Below are positions 45,143 through 57,647 of a DNA stretch of 64,000 nucleotides, one piece after another. Where the stretch lies: positions 2,935,630-2,999,629 of the forward strand of contig NW_009799101.1 in NCBI RefSeq assembly GCF_000213175.1, read 5' to 3'. The stretch comes from Neurospora tetrasperma FGSC 2508. Its lineage: Eukaryota > Ascomycota > Sordariomycetes > Sordariales > Sordariaceae. The stretch's first letter is position 1; every line of letters starts with the position of its first letter. Under the pieces are notes generated by a model. That model was given only the letters and a program-made list of their open reading frames with translations. It did not search any database and was not told the DNA's origin. The translations under genes and the position numbers were made by a program.

Positions 45143-47303
45143 CTAGAAGTGAGCGCCGTTGATACTCCCGTTGGCGAAGCCGGCATCCTGGAGGATCTCC
45201 TTGGTGATCTGGTCGAGGCAGCCGATGGCAGCGGCAACGAAGCCGAGGAAAGGGCGGGAGGGGTCGAGGACACGGCTGGTATACTCGGGGTGGTACTGAA
45301 CACCGACGTAGTAAGGGTGGTCCTTGATCTCGACAACCTCCATGCGCTCACCGGAGTCGTCCTTGCCGATGAAGATGAGGCCAGATTGCTCGAGCTTCTC
45401 GATGTAATCGGGGTTGACCTCGTAACGGTGACGGTGACGCTCCTCGATGGTGGTGGCCTCGCCGTAGAGAGCGCGGAGCTTGCTGAACTCAGAGCCGGGC
45501 TGGAAGTGAGTGGAACGGGTACCGAGACGCATAGTACCGCCAAGCTTCTCCTTGGAACCCTCGGGCATGAAGATGATAACGCGGTGCTCGGCGTTGGCGT
45601 CGAACTCCTCAGAGGTGGCATCCTTGAGCTCGCAGAGGTTGCGGGCAGCCTCGATAACGGCAACCTGCATACCAAGGCAGACACCGAGGAAGGGGGTCTT
45701 TTGCTCACGGGCCCACTGGGCAGCACGGATCATACCCTCGGTACCACGGTGACCGAAGCCGCCAGGGACGAGAATGCCCTTGGCGACACAAACATCGTGC
45801 CAAGCCTTGTGGTACTTGGTGGGATCCTCCTTCTGGGTCTTCTCCTCGAGGTGCTCAGAGTCAACCCAGATGAGGTTGAGCTTGCGGCCACAGCGCATGG
45901 CGGAGTGCTCAAGAGCCTTAATGACGGAAAGGTAAGCATCGTGAAGCTCAACGTACTTGCCGACCAAGACGATGTCGACGGTCTCGGCGTAACCGAGGGG
46001 AACAATCTTCTGCCACTTGGCCCAGACCTCCTGGCCCTGGCTGACACGTGCGGGGGAGAGCTTGACGTCGTCGAGCTTCAGGGTCTCCTTAAGTTCCCTG
46101 AGCAGACCCTGCTCCTCAAGGAGAAGAGGCACCTGGTAGATGGTGGGCATATCGCGGACGGCAAGGACCTGGTTGACCTCGACCTGGCAGCTGGAAGCGA
46201 CCTTGTTGATGGTGCCCTGCTCAAGGGGCTTCTCACAACGGCACGCAATCTGCGGAATGGAGTTAGCAGGCAAGAATCACCAGACTACCGATGAGGATAC
46301 TGACCAAGTCGGGAATGAGACCAGCACTCCTGACGCTCTTGACAGCGTGTTGGGTAGGCTTCGTCTTCTGCTCGCCGTTGACGACAGGGACGTAAGAGAC
46401 GTGGATGTTGATGAAGTTGTTCTTGCCAGCTCTGTGACGGAGCTGGGTGAGGGCCTCAACGAAAGGCATGCTCTCAATATCACCGACAGTACCACCCTAT
46501 TGGGGGTTAGCAGACGCCATGACTGATGAATGGACAGTGGACCAACATACCAACTCGATGATGCAGACATCAGGCTCCTCGCCAGACTTGTCGACAGGCA
46601 CCCTGGAGACACGGTTGATGGTGTCGATGATCGCGTCGATAACGTGGGGTACAACCTGGACAGTGCGGCCGAGGTACTTGCCCTTGCGCTCGTTCTCGAT
46701 GACCTGCTGGTAGACCTTGCCGGTGGTGATGTTGTTGTCGCGGGCAAGGTCGACACCGAGGTAACGCTCGTAGTTGCCGAGATCCAGATCGGTCTCGCCA
46801 CCGTCATGAAGGACGAAGCACTCGCCGTGCTCCTTGGGGTTCATGGTACCGGCATCAACGTTGATGTAAGGGTCAATCTTGATGGCAGTGACCTTGAGGC
46901 CAAGGGTCTTGAGAAGGAGACCGCATGATGAGGCTATTGATTGGTGTTAGTGGATTAAGCCCAGGAATAACATGTGATAAACGGGCCTGTTCATCATCAT
47001 CATATGCATCCTTGAGAGGATGTTGAAGTGATGTCACAGATACAGGCCAGACTCATGAGTTTTTCTCTTTTACTTGGCGTGCATCCAAGTTGAGTGACTC
47101 GATGCATATGAGTGAGATTGAGGATGATCGTGGTGGTTGTTCCCCTTCAATAGGTTGAGAAGAGACTGCCTACCAATAATGCCCTTGCCAACTCCACTCA
47201 CAACACCTGGAAAACGCAGACAAGTTAGACCTTTGTTCACATGAGATTATTATTTGTTTATTGTCTATGTTTACATACCTCCTGACACCAGAACGAACTT
47301 CAT
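45143..47303 (-). CDS. URA7: CTP synthase
   Basis: Five exons on minus, 47303-47279, 47206-47174, 46933-46551, 46496-46305 and 46249-45143, encode 579 residues, the length of the yeast enzyme. It catalyses ATP-dependent amination of UTP to CTP with glutamine as nitrogen donor. The synthetase domain starts [20 protein letters not shown] (P-loop-like, spread over the first three exons). It continues with [33 protein letters not shown], a GGTVGDIES motif and [10 protein letters not shown]. The class I glutamine amidotransferase domain has LGVCLGMQ (Cys402) and YHPEY (His531, Glu533), so the catalytic triad is complete. The first coding exon is only 25 bases. CTP synthase forms filaments in many eukaryotes; nothing here tests that. 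Confidence 0.97.
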
Positions 47304-48242
47304 CTTGGGCGATGATGGCATTGCGCTAATGACGACAAGAGGGACCTTGGGTGGATTGACGGGCCACTCGATGGGATCGATACTGGAATAAGGAAATGAA
47401 GCGAGTAAAAAGAGTATGGACAGGCAATGGATGGAAAAGGGATGTCGTCAACGGTGAAGTCACTCAAAGTTTGGTGTCGCTGTCGCCCGCGTGTTGCAGC
47501 GGGAAGAAAAAAAATTGGGAATGGAGAATGGAGGGGCTCCAGCGGCGAACCGATAAGGTGCTCCCTGGCGCTCCGTGCACAGACCACTTTCCTCGCCGAG
47601 ACTTTCACGGTCGCAAACTGAACCCGGCCGATGGATGGGTGGGCGACGCTGAGGGGAGTGCTGAGACCCGGGCCTTCACTGCCGTGGAACACTCTTCACT
47701 CTCCATCGATCAACCTGGCTGGCGCGCCTCATGCGAACGTCTCGGATCGAGAACAGGTCTGGAACATTACAGGCACCCATCAGGCAGCCCTCCAGGCAGC
47801 GGCCACCCGGTCTCAGGTCCAGTCCCCTCCCGATCACGCCGGACCTGGCCGGACACACAGACGGATTTTGGATTGTCCGAGCGACGGGCGATCCAGGCAC
47901 CGGCGTTGTGGGGTCACAGCGGTGCACAATCCGTCCCCGACCCGACCGCTTGTCGCCGGGTCCTTCCCGTTACATTCGGCAAACAGTCATCGGCCGTTGT
48001 GACGACACGTCATTACACACAGTCGGGTCACATGCCAAAATTACAAGATTCAGACCGATGACATGACTCCAATTCAATTCCCCCATTCCTTATCTAGCGC
48101 TTTCACCCAAACAACAGGGTAACTACAACAACTTGGTATCCCCTCCCAATGATTGACGCCCGTAGTGCACAAATGCATACCCATCATCAAAACAATAGCT
48201 CGCGACTGATGCGACCAGCACACCAGCCGCCATGATCATAAA
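47304..48242. other. Intergenic, CTP synthase promoter
   Basis: This is GC-rich sequence between the CTP synthase start and the 3' end of the amidotransferase-like gene, both on minus. Overlapping plus-strand frames at 47396-48066 look like composition artefacts. No gene is supported. Confidence 0.45.
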
Positions 48243-49530
48243 TCACAACTTCCACTCCAACTCATTTCCCTTGTCTCCCTCCCCTTCTTCCCTCAGACCC
48301 TCCCAAACCCATTCCAACACCCTCTCCCACACCCAATTCCCATCATGTTCCCTCTCCATCAACCCCTTCACCTCTTCCATCGCTTTGGGATCATTCAAAT
48401 CCCAACCCCACCATCTCGCCGCATCTCTAATCTTTAGCTTGGCCGCCTTTGCGTCCTTCTCCGGATGTCCTTGAAACGTCAAGACGCTGTTATCGTGTGA
48501 GAGGAGACATTCATTGTTGGCGAGTAGTTGGTAAAAATTAGGTGGTGTAGAAACAAGCTGTCGACGATGGTGTTGATGAAGTCTTAGCGAGCTCTTCTTT
48601 TCCTCTGCTTTTCCTCCTGCTGTTGATGGTGGCCCTCGGTCATTGAAAAATCGTAACCCGGCGGGGGTGAGTTTCGAGTCTGTTACTCCTAGCTGTTTAC
48701 ATTACATCAGGGCATCAGTTAGCATTGCCCATTTTGCCATTATTTTCTTTCACATCACCATTATTATCAGATTGGAAGAATCTAAAGTAACATACCTCAG
48801 GCAACCTCATCTCCCCCACCTCCCCTCCTCCCATCACCAGCCCCAGCGTCTGATGTCCCCAACAAACCCCCACCATCTTCTTCTTTGGCCATTCCTTTCT
48901 CGTCTGCCGTACAAATTCATGCACCCTCAATATCCACGCATGTCTTTTCCTCGGATCAGCATTTCCTCCTCCGATAACAATCAGGTCAAATTCCGCCGGA
49001 TCAGGCAGGAATTCTTTCATCCTGCTGCTGCTTGTCCTACTAGCTTTTGCATCAACCTTTGTACCTCTAGTAGCCTCGCTCTTTCGACCACCGTCAGACT
49101 CAGAGTCGTCCGAAGAGGACCGACCCCCAAACCCGTTCGAACAATCAGACGACAAGGCCCCGTCCGACAACTCCGCAGACCCCCCATTATTACCCCCGCC
49201 GTCGTTGTAACATCCGTCCCGGTCGTTGTGAGGACCCTGGGGACAGCAGTAAAAGTTGTCGGCTGGGTAGAAAAAGGATAAAGCAGGCTGGAAGCGGCAG
49301 GTCGGGGATTGCGTTAAGGAGGCGAAGCAGCGTGTGTAGGAGTCGCGGATGGAGGAGATGTGTGGGGAGCGGTAGGAGTTGAGGAGGATGGCGATTCGCA
49401 AGGGGATTTTGGTTGGTTGGTTTTCAGGTGTGTCGTTGGTATTGTCTTGGTTGTGATTGTGGTTGTGGTTTTGGCGAGGGTTGACCTCGTAGTGAAGAGT
49501 ACCTCTCGGGGAGTCGGTTGAGGCGGTCAT
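48243..49530 (-). CDS. Class I glutamine amidotransferase-like protein
   Basis: Two exons on minus, 49530-48796 and 48692-48243, encode 394 residues from MTASTDSPRG. The fold is that of stand-alone GATase1-like proteins: IPLRIAILLNSY at the N-terminus, FDLIVIGGGNADP, MVGVCWGHQTLGLVMGGG (nucleophile Cys223) and TFQGHPEKD (His321, Glu323). Between the first strand region and the FDLIVIGG strand there is an unusual low-complexity insertion (about 102-175) of Ser, Gly, Asp and Asn. The N-terminus has a HNHNHN repeat, and there is an Arg/Lys/His-rich loop after the intron. Fungal relatives are often annotated as GMP synthase-like or peptidase C26-like, mostly without a proven substrate. Physical closeness to CTP synthase is probably chance. 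Confidence 0.85.
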
Positions 49531-50101
49531 GTTGAATGGCCGCTTGGATGGGTGGTGCTTTCCCTTTGTTTTTCTCGTAAGCAAGTTAAGTAAGTTGATG
49601 GCGCTGGATCGTGAAGTCGGGTTTGTAAAGTGGGGAGGAGGGAAAGCTTCTTTTTAAGTCTTGCTTGCTTTCTTTCGTAAGCAGATGAATGATCGATCAG
49701 GGGGAGGCTTATAGCCGGCTATAGTAACCGAGTTACATAAAGTGAGCTTGATAGCTTTTGCCAATGCGTTGCTCCTTTAATGTATTCAGATCCCTACCTC
49801 TACTTTTCAGGCAAGCATTCATTCGATACAAAACCGACAAAGGCTGGGGGAAAGGGAACCCTTGTTTTGGAGCTGGGGAGAAGAATACTTTGCAAGAGCA
49901 CGGCAGTTAACTAACTTGATGATGATCCATCTCAAGTCACACCAAAGCACACCAAGCAATGGCTGAATAGGAGAATAACGAAACACGTTAAACAAGACGG
50001 ATTCAGGGCGGACGGCCAAGCCCCGATTCCTCTCATCCACTGGATGACGTTCCTTGGGGGTTCTGCACTAGTGTAGGGGACTTCTGGGGAATGTGAGTGA
50101 G
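49531..50101. other. Intergenic, promoter of amidotransferase-like gene
   Basis: No gene is supported. Confidence 0.5.
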
Positions 50102-50361
50102 TACAGGTTTGTATGTTAGTTTGGTACACTAAGCACGCCTGGTAGTATACCTGAGTAGACATAGTGCACTAGACGAAACCTATCCCGCATTGTCCCAAAG
50201 TTCACAAGGACAAATCGGAATGGCTGGGTGTATATGATCACGGCATTGATTGGAATTAATATAATATAATGGATATAGGAAATGGTGTTTTCAAGGTAAG
50301 ATCACGCATAGGGAAGTTGACGCGAGGTCTTGAGCTAACAAACAAACCAGTACTGGACTGT
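50102..50361 (+). mobile_element. Short terminal-inverted-repeat element, copy A (MITE-like)
   Basis: About 260 bases share an ordered series of words with copies at 51313 and 55163: TTAGTTTGGTACACTA, AGTGCACTAGACGAAACC, TATCCC, GTCCCAAAG, AAGGACAAATC, TTCAAGGTAAGATCACGCAT, GTTGACGCGAGGTCT and CTAACAAACAAACCAGTACT. The right end (ACCAGTACTGGACTGT) is clear. The left end (ACAGGTTTGTATGTTAG) is a degraded inverted match to it. There is no coding capacity. Size, terminal inverted repeats and dispersed copies fit a MITE. Superfamily is unknown. Confidence 0.75.
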
Positions 50362-51312
50362 AGTGTACCTTGAAGATGACATCATGGCAGTTGAAAGTCG
50401 CGAAACTTAGGTACACCAGGGATGGGCTCATTGGTGGTTTCAGCTGCCTGTCTACCCCAGCTGTCACCTCGCCCATTATAATTGACGATTTGCGAAGGAG
50501 GCCCCTTTCCAAAAGCAAAAAAAACCACTGGTAGGTTTTGTTCAAGTTGTCATGCCATCTCGACATTATGAAAATTTATCTGTATGAAGGAGGTTGTCAG
50601 ATTCGCATCCCGGGCTGCGCCGTATCTGTGCAGTAGGTCGCGACCTCAAGGAGCTGAAAGGGATCACCGGGCGAATCACAGGCTCGTCCACGACAAAATT
50701 ACGAGACTTTTGCATTCCGATACCGCTCGTTGTAGTTAAGAAAGGCCGTTGCAAAACTATAATAGGGATTACGACAATTCGAAAACACATCGGCGAGAGT
50801 CTCTTTGGGATATTGCTACCCAGGGACTGCCTAAAAGATTAGTTCAGGGGTGTATCAAAGACGCTTAGATGCGTAATAAGGGTATGCCCAAGGTATAATG
50901 TCAAAGGTCTTAAGCATTTTGTCTAGGACCGTGACGAGACAGGCAGGGAAAAGGTATCACTCAGGGGAAAACACGGGATGACAGGGCGCAGTAATGGATC
51001 AGATGCCATACGGCGCCGCTGTCAAGGCATTTCACTGTCAGCTCAGTGGATCGTCCCGCTGTACCTAGGCGGCGCTACACATTTTGCGGGGCATCCCGCA
51101 ATTGTTCGGCAGATCGGGTCTATTTCATCCCATCCCTTTGGATATAGACATGGGTCCATTGTTTCGTTTGGAGGGATTGTTGGGATGACAGCATCGGATG
51201 ACAGGCGACAAACAATCTGGAAGATAGATTTCCAGGCAAGGAGTTCAGAGATTGAAATGAGGTAAGTAAAAATAAGCGGAAGACTTAATGGTAAATCTTT
51301 AAGACATGTTGT
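50362..51312. other. Intergenic
   Basis: No gene is supported between element copies A and C. Confidence 0.5.
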
Positions 51313-51597
51313 ACAGTCCAGTACTGGTTTGATTGTTAATTCGAGACCTTGTGTCAATTTTCCTATGCGTTTTTATAGCTAATCAATGCATAATCTTACC
51401 TTGGATACACTGTTTCTAAGATTCAGAATGCTATATAAAATCCTGCTAATGCCTTTTGATTTGTCTTAGTGAGCTTTGGAACTATTAGGAAAAGGTTTCG
51501 TCTAGTGCACTATGTATGGTGGACTACTAGGAATACTTAGTGTATTACTAAAAATTCCTAGTGTACCAAACTAATAAATAAACCAGCATCGGACTGT
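51313..51597 (-). mobile_element. Short terminal-inverted-repeat element, copy C (inverted)
   Basis: About 285 bases start ACAGTCCAGTACTGGTTTG and end AAACCAGCATCGGACTGT, so the two ends are near-perfect inverted repeats. The interior is the reverse of copy A, including the stretch around GTCTAGTGCACTA that copy B lacks. The sequence is AT-rich relative to copy B, with many C-to-T or G-to-A differences, as expected for RIP-type decay. No clear target-site duplication was found by eye. Confidence 0.8.
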
Positions 51598-51788
51598 CGA
51601 ACAGCATAGTACTATTGGAACTTTGTATTAGGCTAAAGCCCGCTCATTATTATATATTTCCATTGTAGGTATATAGATTGCAAAAACCATACAAGAAGTT
51701 GTATATTTCATTAGATCATCCACATTATAGGCATCTCATCATTTTGTATCCAATTCAGCAACTTGGGGTATCATATCCCTGCCTCCAA

Positions 51789-54481
51789 TCAGGCAGTAAA
51801 AGCCCTCTTACTCTTTGCAGCATACTTAATCGTGAAGGGCTCGGTAGTCTGAGTCTCCCAGTCCAGGGGCCACTTGCTGTTCCCGTAGATCTTGAGCGCC
51901 TTAAGCGTGATCTTGTAGGTGTCAGCAGGGGCGTAGGTGCCATCAGAGAGGGCACCATCCCAGTTCCACTCGAAAGTACCGCGGGGGTTCCAGCGGGCCG
52001 GGAAGGTGAGGACCTGGCCGATGGTCTTGCCCTTGGAGTTGACGACGTCGGCATGAACCTCAGCAGAGCCCATGCTGAGGGTAAGCACGATGGTCGGGTA
52101 GACGGTGTTGGCGTACAGGGTGTCGTTTGCCTTGCCGGCGGGAGGCAGGGTGAAGGTGGTGCCGGCAGCGACGGGAGCGTAGGTGGCGTCGCTGGATTGG
52201 CTGAGGTAGCTGTTCTGCTTGTCAAGGACGGTGACAGAGCGCATGCTGCCGACGACGCCCTGGTAAGGGAGCGAGTAGCCGGTGGAGTCGGTGCCGTTAA
52301 GGGTGATGTAGCCCGAGTAGACGGGCAGGCGCTTGGCATCGAGACCCAAGGGGGGAATGGCGAGGACGGTGACGGTCTTCTTCTGGCCAGGGTTAAGGGT
52401 GAGCTTGGCGGGGGTAAGAACGAGGGTAGCCTTAGCGTCGACCAGCTCGTTGGGGAAGGCAGCAGGGCCGATAGAGTTGTCGTTGGCGAAAGTATAGGCG
52501 GTAGCAGCGCTGGTATGTCCGAGCTGGTAAGTGACGGCCTTCTTACCAGTGTTGGTAACCTCGAAGCTCTGGAGGGGCTTGAAGTGCTCAGTGTCGTTGA
52601 AGGAGATGCTGGAGACGCTGAGGAGGGCGTTGGCGTTGGCAGCGTCCCAGGCCTGGATCAGACCGGCACCCTGCTGGGCAACCGGGGCAAGCATGGGGTA
52701 GGTCTTGGTACCATCGTTGAAGAGGTTAGGGTGGGCAGTGGCGGAGAAAAGGTTCTCGAGGACCTTGGGGTCCTTGGTGCCACGCTTCTGCATGACGAGG
52801 GCCCAGGTGGCAGCAGCAAGAGGGCAGGCCATGGAGGTACCAGAAAGTACAGCATAGGAGCCAAGAGCACGAGGATAGGTGGAAAGGATCATACCGCCGG
52901 GAGAGGAGATCTGGGGCTTGACATCAACCTCATAGGTCGGGCCCCAAGATGTGTAGGTGCTGAGGAAACCAGGGGTAGCGGTGTTGGGGAAGTTGTTGAG
53001 GTTCTTGGGGGCGGTCTCAGGATCAGCCATGTTGACAGTGACCTGAGTGCCGGCCTGAAGAGCCTTGATCCAGGCAACACCGGTCTCGGAAGTGACCATA
53101 GCAGCGGCCTTGACACCTGCAACGGCGCTGACATCGACCTTGGTAGATCCAGAGACGTTGTTGTAGTAAATGATGTACTTGGCTCCTTTAGCGGCAGCGT
53201 TCTGAGCCTTCTGGACGAAGGTGCAGGTGCCACGGCGGATGAGAACGATGTACTTGGAGAGGTCAGGGGTGTCATCGGGGAAAGCCTCGCAGCCGTTGGC
53301 AGTATCGGCAGTGTTGAAGTTGACAGACCAGACAGGAAGGCTGACATTGGCCCAGGCACTGGGAGAGCCAGCGGTGAAGCCGAAGGTCGAAAGAGAGCCG
53401 TTGGCGACAGAGTAAGAGGCCTCGCTGAGAAGAGCAGGGGCAAGGATGTTGTCGACAGAGGCGACAGCGGTAACCCTCTTGCCGTTGGCGGCAGTAGAAG
53501 CGTAGAAGATACCCGTAGCACCATCGTTTCCGGCAGAGACAAGGCAGGGAACACCCTTCTCGACGATCCTGCTGACGACGGCAGCCCAAGAGTCCTCGGG
53601 CCAACCAGAGGCACCACCAATGGAGGCGGTGATGATGTCACTGCCATCATCGTAGGCCTTAAGATAAGCCTCGATGAGGATGTCATTACCGACATCACCA
53701 CTGCAGCCGAACACACGGTAAGCACCGAGGGTCACATCGGTGGCAGCACCAATGATGCCATAGGGGTTGTTGGTATTCCCGGATATCACCCCACTGACAT
53801 GACTGCCATGCCCATTACATGTGTCCATAGGATCGGAATCAGGGACGGGAGTGTTGGAGCCGTTGAAGTCATCCCCGACCAAGTCGGTACCGTATGAGAC
53901 CAAACAGCCGGGGCCGAAGCAGCCACCGAGGGCAGGGTGAAGATAGTCGATACCAGTGTCGATGACGGCGATCTTGATGCCCTTGCCAGTGATACCGGAA
54001 TCCCTGAACTTGTTGACCTGGGTCATGAGGTGAGGGGAGAAGGTGTCGTTGCCAGTGTCACGTTTGGCGACAACCTCCTGGACGGCGCTGCCAGTGGAGT
54101 GAACCGTGTGCTCGGGAATAGAGTAGCGCCTGACAGGGTACAGGGCCTTAACGCCAGACATGGCAGCAATTTTGCTGGCGAGGTCATCGGCCTTGTTAAG
54201 GTCCTTGAACTGGAAGGAAGCACCCTTGAAGAGCTCATGGCGGATATCCTTGCGGATGGTGGCATCACCTTTGATTGAAGCGAGGATGGAGGTAGGATCC
54301 TATTAAGCACATATGATTAGCATAAGGCATCCCGCTCGCTTGAAAGTCTGTCCAAACTTACATGGCTATCCTCGTACTCGACGATATAGGCACCGGGGAC
54401 AACCGCTGGGGCCTTTTGTTGGGCAGCTTGGGCGAAAGACGCAGCCGCAAGGAGCGTCGTGGCCAAACCAAGACGAACCAT
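51789..54481 (-). CDS. Secreted subtilisin-like serine protease (S8, minor extracellular protease type)
   Basis: Two exons on minus, 54481-54362 and 54299-51789, encode 876 residues. The start is the ATG at 54481; the frame continues upstream only through GTG. A signal peptide (MVRLGLATTLLAAASFAQA) is followed by an inhibitor-I9-like propeptide (GAYIVEYEDSH to about residue 100). The S8 domain has AVIDTGIDYLHP (Asp154), GHGSHVSG (His204), the oxyanion Asn298 (LVSAGNDG) and SGTSMACPLAA (Ser529). A protease-associated (PA) domain is inserted at about 345-465. The C-terminal ~300 residues are beta-sandwich/Fn3-like, as in large fungal and bacterial Vpr-type subtilases. All catalytic residues are present, so an active extracellular endopeptidase is expected. 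The gene sits between inverted copies C and B of the short repeat element. Confidence 0.95.
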
Positions 54482-54652
54482 GATGAATGATGTCTTTCTC
54501 ACTTGTGGCAGAGAGAGAAAGTCAAAGGATGGGAGGGGAGACCACCGTCTGAGAGCGAAGCAGCTGCGAAGTAGACTGACGGCTGCGGGATCGTCTCGGC
54601 GCTACACTCGTAGGTCTTGAGCGGGCGGAGGATGAGGCGGCACCATGGTAGG

Positions 54653-54659
54653 TATATAT
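54653..54659 (-). promoter_or_regulatory. Possible TATA box of the subtilisin gene
   Basis: TATATA-type sequence on minus about 170 bases upstream of the start at 54481. This is positional evidence only. Confidence 0.35.
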
Positions 54660-55162
54660 GCATTTTTTCCATCGCGTAGTGAACGGCATGGTATGATCCG
54701 TCTAAATTGACGATGTTCGGGACCCGAATATCAGAACCCACTTTAGACGAGGAGGGAAGAAGAGCGGCGACCGGGATGGTATGCGGGGGGCGCTACCGGA
54801 AGCGATGCCAGGTCAGGAAGGACGACAGAAGGTCGACCAGGGCATGGAGAGCAAATGGCGGCCGAGTTAAAGGACCAAGGGCCTTATCTGGGCACAATTG
54901 ATTAAGCTTATTGGACCATCTGCATCGGCAACCTCTGTGAAGGCGTGCTTATGGCACCTTTCTCGACGAGGCAGGTCGATCGCTCCACGACGGTCGATAC
55001 AACTCTAAAGTGGCCGATTGCGGTGGCCAAGAAGCCATCCGTAATTTTAATTTACCGGAGGGCGACTTTTGTTCCTTCTGCTCGTCTTCTTGCATGGGAC
55101 GGCAGCGTAAAATGCTACTGCAGAGTAACGGTACCACTGAGGCATGTCTTGGCTCTTTGGCT

Positions 55163-55416
55163 GGAGTCCGATGCTGGTTTGTTTGTTAGCCTGGTACACA
55201 AGACGAAATCTATCCCGAATAGTCCCAAACCTCGCAAGGACAAATCAAAATGGCTATCACGAATGATAAAAGGCGTTAGTAGGATTTGATAAGGTATTTT
55301 GAATATCAGAAATAGCGAATTCAAGGTAGGATGACGCATTAGTTAGCTATGAAAACGCATGAGAAAGTTGACACGAGGTATCGAACTAACAACCAAACCA
55401 GTACTGACGGGACTGT
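55163..55416 (+). mobile_element. Short terminal-inverted-repeat element, copy B
   Basis: About 254 bases start GAGTCCGATGCTGGTTTG and TTTGTTAGCCTGGTACACA and end CTAACAACCAAACCAGTACT then GACGGGACTGT. The interior matches copies A and C (GACGAAATCTATCCCGAATA, GTCCCAAACC, AAGGACAAATCAAAATGGC, TTCAAGGTAGGATGACGCAT, GTTGACACGAGGTATCGA). It lacks the ~40-base segment around GTGCACTAGACG that A and C carry next to the left end. Non-coding. Confidence 0.8.
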
Positions 55417-57647
55417 ATGGGAATAGTAGCACATTGAGTGAGCACATTGCACTAGGCAATGGGACGCTGTTGTGCTTGCATAGGGAAGGGAGATCTCGTT
55501 TGTGAGGATCCCTCTGCAATGCAGGTTACCTTGTGTCTTTTGACATGTCCGACTCCGACCATGTTCCCGTCAATTACTGTGATCCGAGGGCTGGGCATTC
55601 GTTGTATGTTTACATATTAGACTTTGCTAACGACATGCGGACAGGGACATGGCAACAGCACCAAAGAGAAGCTGAGAAGTCCCATGTGAACAACAACAGA
55701 CACCCAAGATCTTGGACACAGGCTTGGCAATGCGAAGCTTTTTTGCCTTCTCTTTTCCAACGTCTTTAAGTGATTGCTTGGCCTTGCCGGGGCTTGTTTT
55801 CCTTGTGACTTTTGTAGTTTTGGTGGTGAATTCTTGTTGTTATCAGTCGGCTAGACTAATAGATAACATGCCAACGTTTATCACCATGGTAGCTGCCTTT
55901 TCCACGATTGATCCGCCACAGTACAGTGATGATACTTGACCACACACATGTCGTCCAAAGCCACTGAGTGACGCGAATGATTCAGTTACTGCCTCGAGAC
56001 TTCGACGCCAGCAGACGATCCATGGCGAATTTCCTTTTCCTGTTTTTCTAGATGAGATGTGTGCTTATTTTTCTTTTGGATAGCTTCCTTTTGCAGAGTT
56101 GGAATCGGAGGCGGTATAAAGCACAGCAGAGCCTCGGCCAGACGCAAAGTCACCACGTTCTTGGGTGGTAATTGGAGGGGGTGAAGGGTGTAAAGGTAGG
56201 CTCGAATAGGCAGTTGGGATGCCATCAGGTGCTGCTATTGGAATTGAATGTTCCTGCGTCGCCCCGCCTTCACAGTGTCCCACTGACTAGGTTGACTAGA
56301 GCAACAATGAAACCCTGTTGCTGCAGTGAATGGGTTGCTTGGAAAGGCCTCCAGCGGACGAGACCGACGCCGATGACTCCCAACCAAGGAACTATCCTGG
56401 ACCAAGATTGGACGAGCAGGTCAAGGGCATCAGTTAAAGACCAGAGGACCTGCTAAAACGGGACAGCGAAAGCGAACCACATCTTGGGACTAATTGATTT
56501 CGTAGAGTCATGGTTTTGGCGAAGGCAGCTGGCCAGCATGGCTGGAAATCAGACTATGCCATCCATCAAGCAGCGAGACGGGTGCTTCACTCTGTATCGT
56601 CTGACATCGCCAGACATGTTCAGATGTTGTCTTATAAAAACAAATACCATCCTGAGCCAACTCGGCAGAGTTCCGAAACGGGCTTGGGTTCTATATGAAA
56701 GCTGCTACACAGAACGCCCGAACGGCATGAATGCAGCAGCCACAAACTCGGGAGTCGAGATAAGCGTATGCAGTGACTTTCAAGATGGCCGTTGAGTGGT
56801 GGTTCGACAAGGTGAAACAAAGTGCTGTACTGTAGGTAGGTAGCTTAAACGTGGAAAGGCGCATGCGTGAAGAAACCGGGGAGCCAATAACACCGATACT
56901 GGTGCGTATGCTTCAACAATGAAGGACCAGACGGCATGTAGGATATAGAGAAATGAGACATGATGGAAAAGCCCCAACAATCTGGCTGTCCATGTCTACA
57001 CAGCTCACCCAGTTGAGCTGATCGGGGCGGTGAGCTTCACATGACCGTTGACCTTGAACTGGCCAAGAGCCATCATTGAGAGCGGGAGGAAACAAGAACT
57101 AGGATCGGAATTTAGCTGGTGTACATATAGTGATGGTGTTGTGAGAATGGCTTGATGATGGCGGTAGCTTCGGCTCAAGTTGATGGACGGTGTGAGCAAC
57201 ATCTCACCTTGCGTTCCTGCAGCTTGAAAGTTGCCGGCGGCATATAAGAATTGCCGACCTGGCAGGCTCAGTGGGTTGTCTCTCGGCTTTTGGAGAAGTC
57301 TCAGCCAATCAAAGGTTCCCAAAGATTGATGACCGAGCCGGGAGCACGAAGCTCTCCGCAGGTTGCCGTCGTTGGATGAACTTCATTGATCGAGACGAAC
57401 ACCACCACAGTGACTTCAGTTGACACTCCTGTCATCCCATCCCAGCATTGCATCGTCGTTTTGAACGAACCATTCAGATCTAACAGTCAAACACAACATT
57501 TGTGACTACACAAGGTACGTCTTCCACTCGACCGCGCCGGGTCGCCTGCGAAGACTTAAACTGATTATATTGCCGTCACAGACTCGAGCCGCCAACTACC
57601 ACTCCCTGTTGAATCGCCTACCGTATTCCCGCAACGCCCCCTTCACC
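55417..57647. other. Intergenic, BolA promoter and 5' UTR intron
   Basis: No coding gene is supported. Just upstream of the BolA start a good donor (AAG|GTACGT, 57515) and acceptor (CACAG, ending 57581) suggest an intron in the 5' leader. Confidence 0.45.

Noticed and set aside
45038-46294. 418-codon open frame antisense to CTP synthase
   Set aside because: It is a compositional shadow of a highly conserved gene with all catalytic motifs on minus.
51678-53897. 739-codon open frame antisense to the subtilisin gene
   Set aside because: It has no domain signatures, is Gly/Val/Asp-rich, and mirrors the codon bias of the well-supported subtilase on the other strand.
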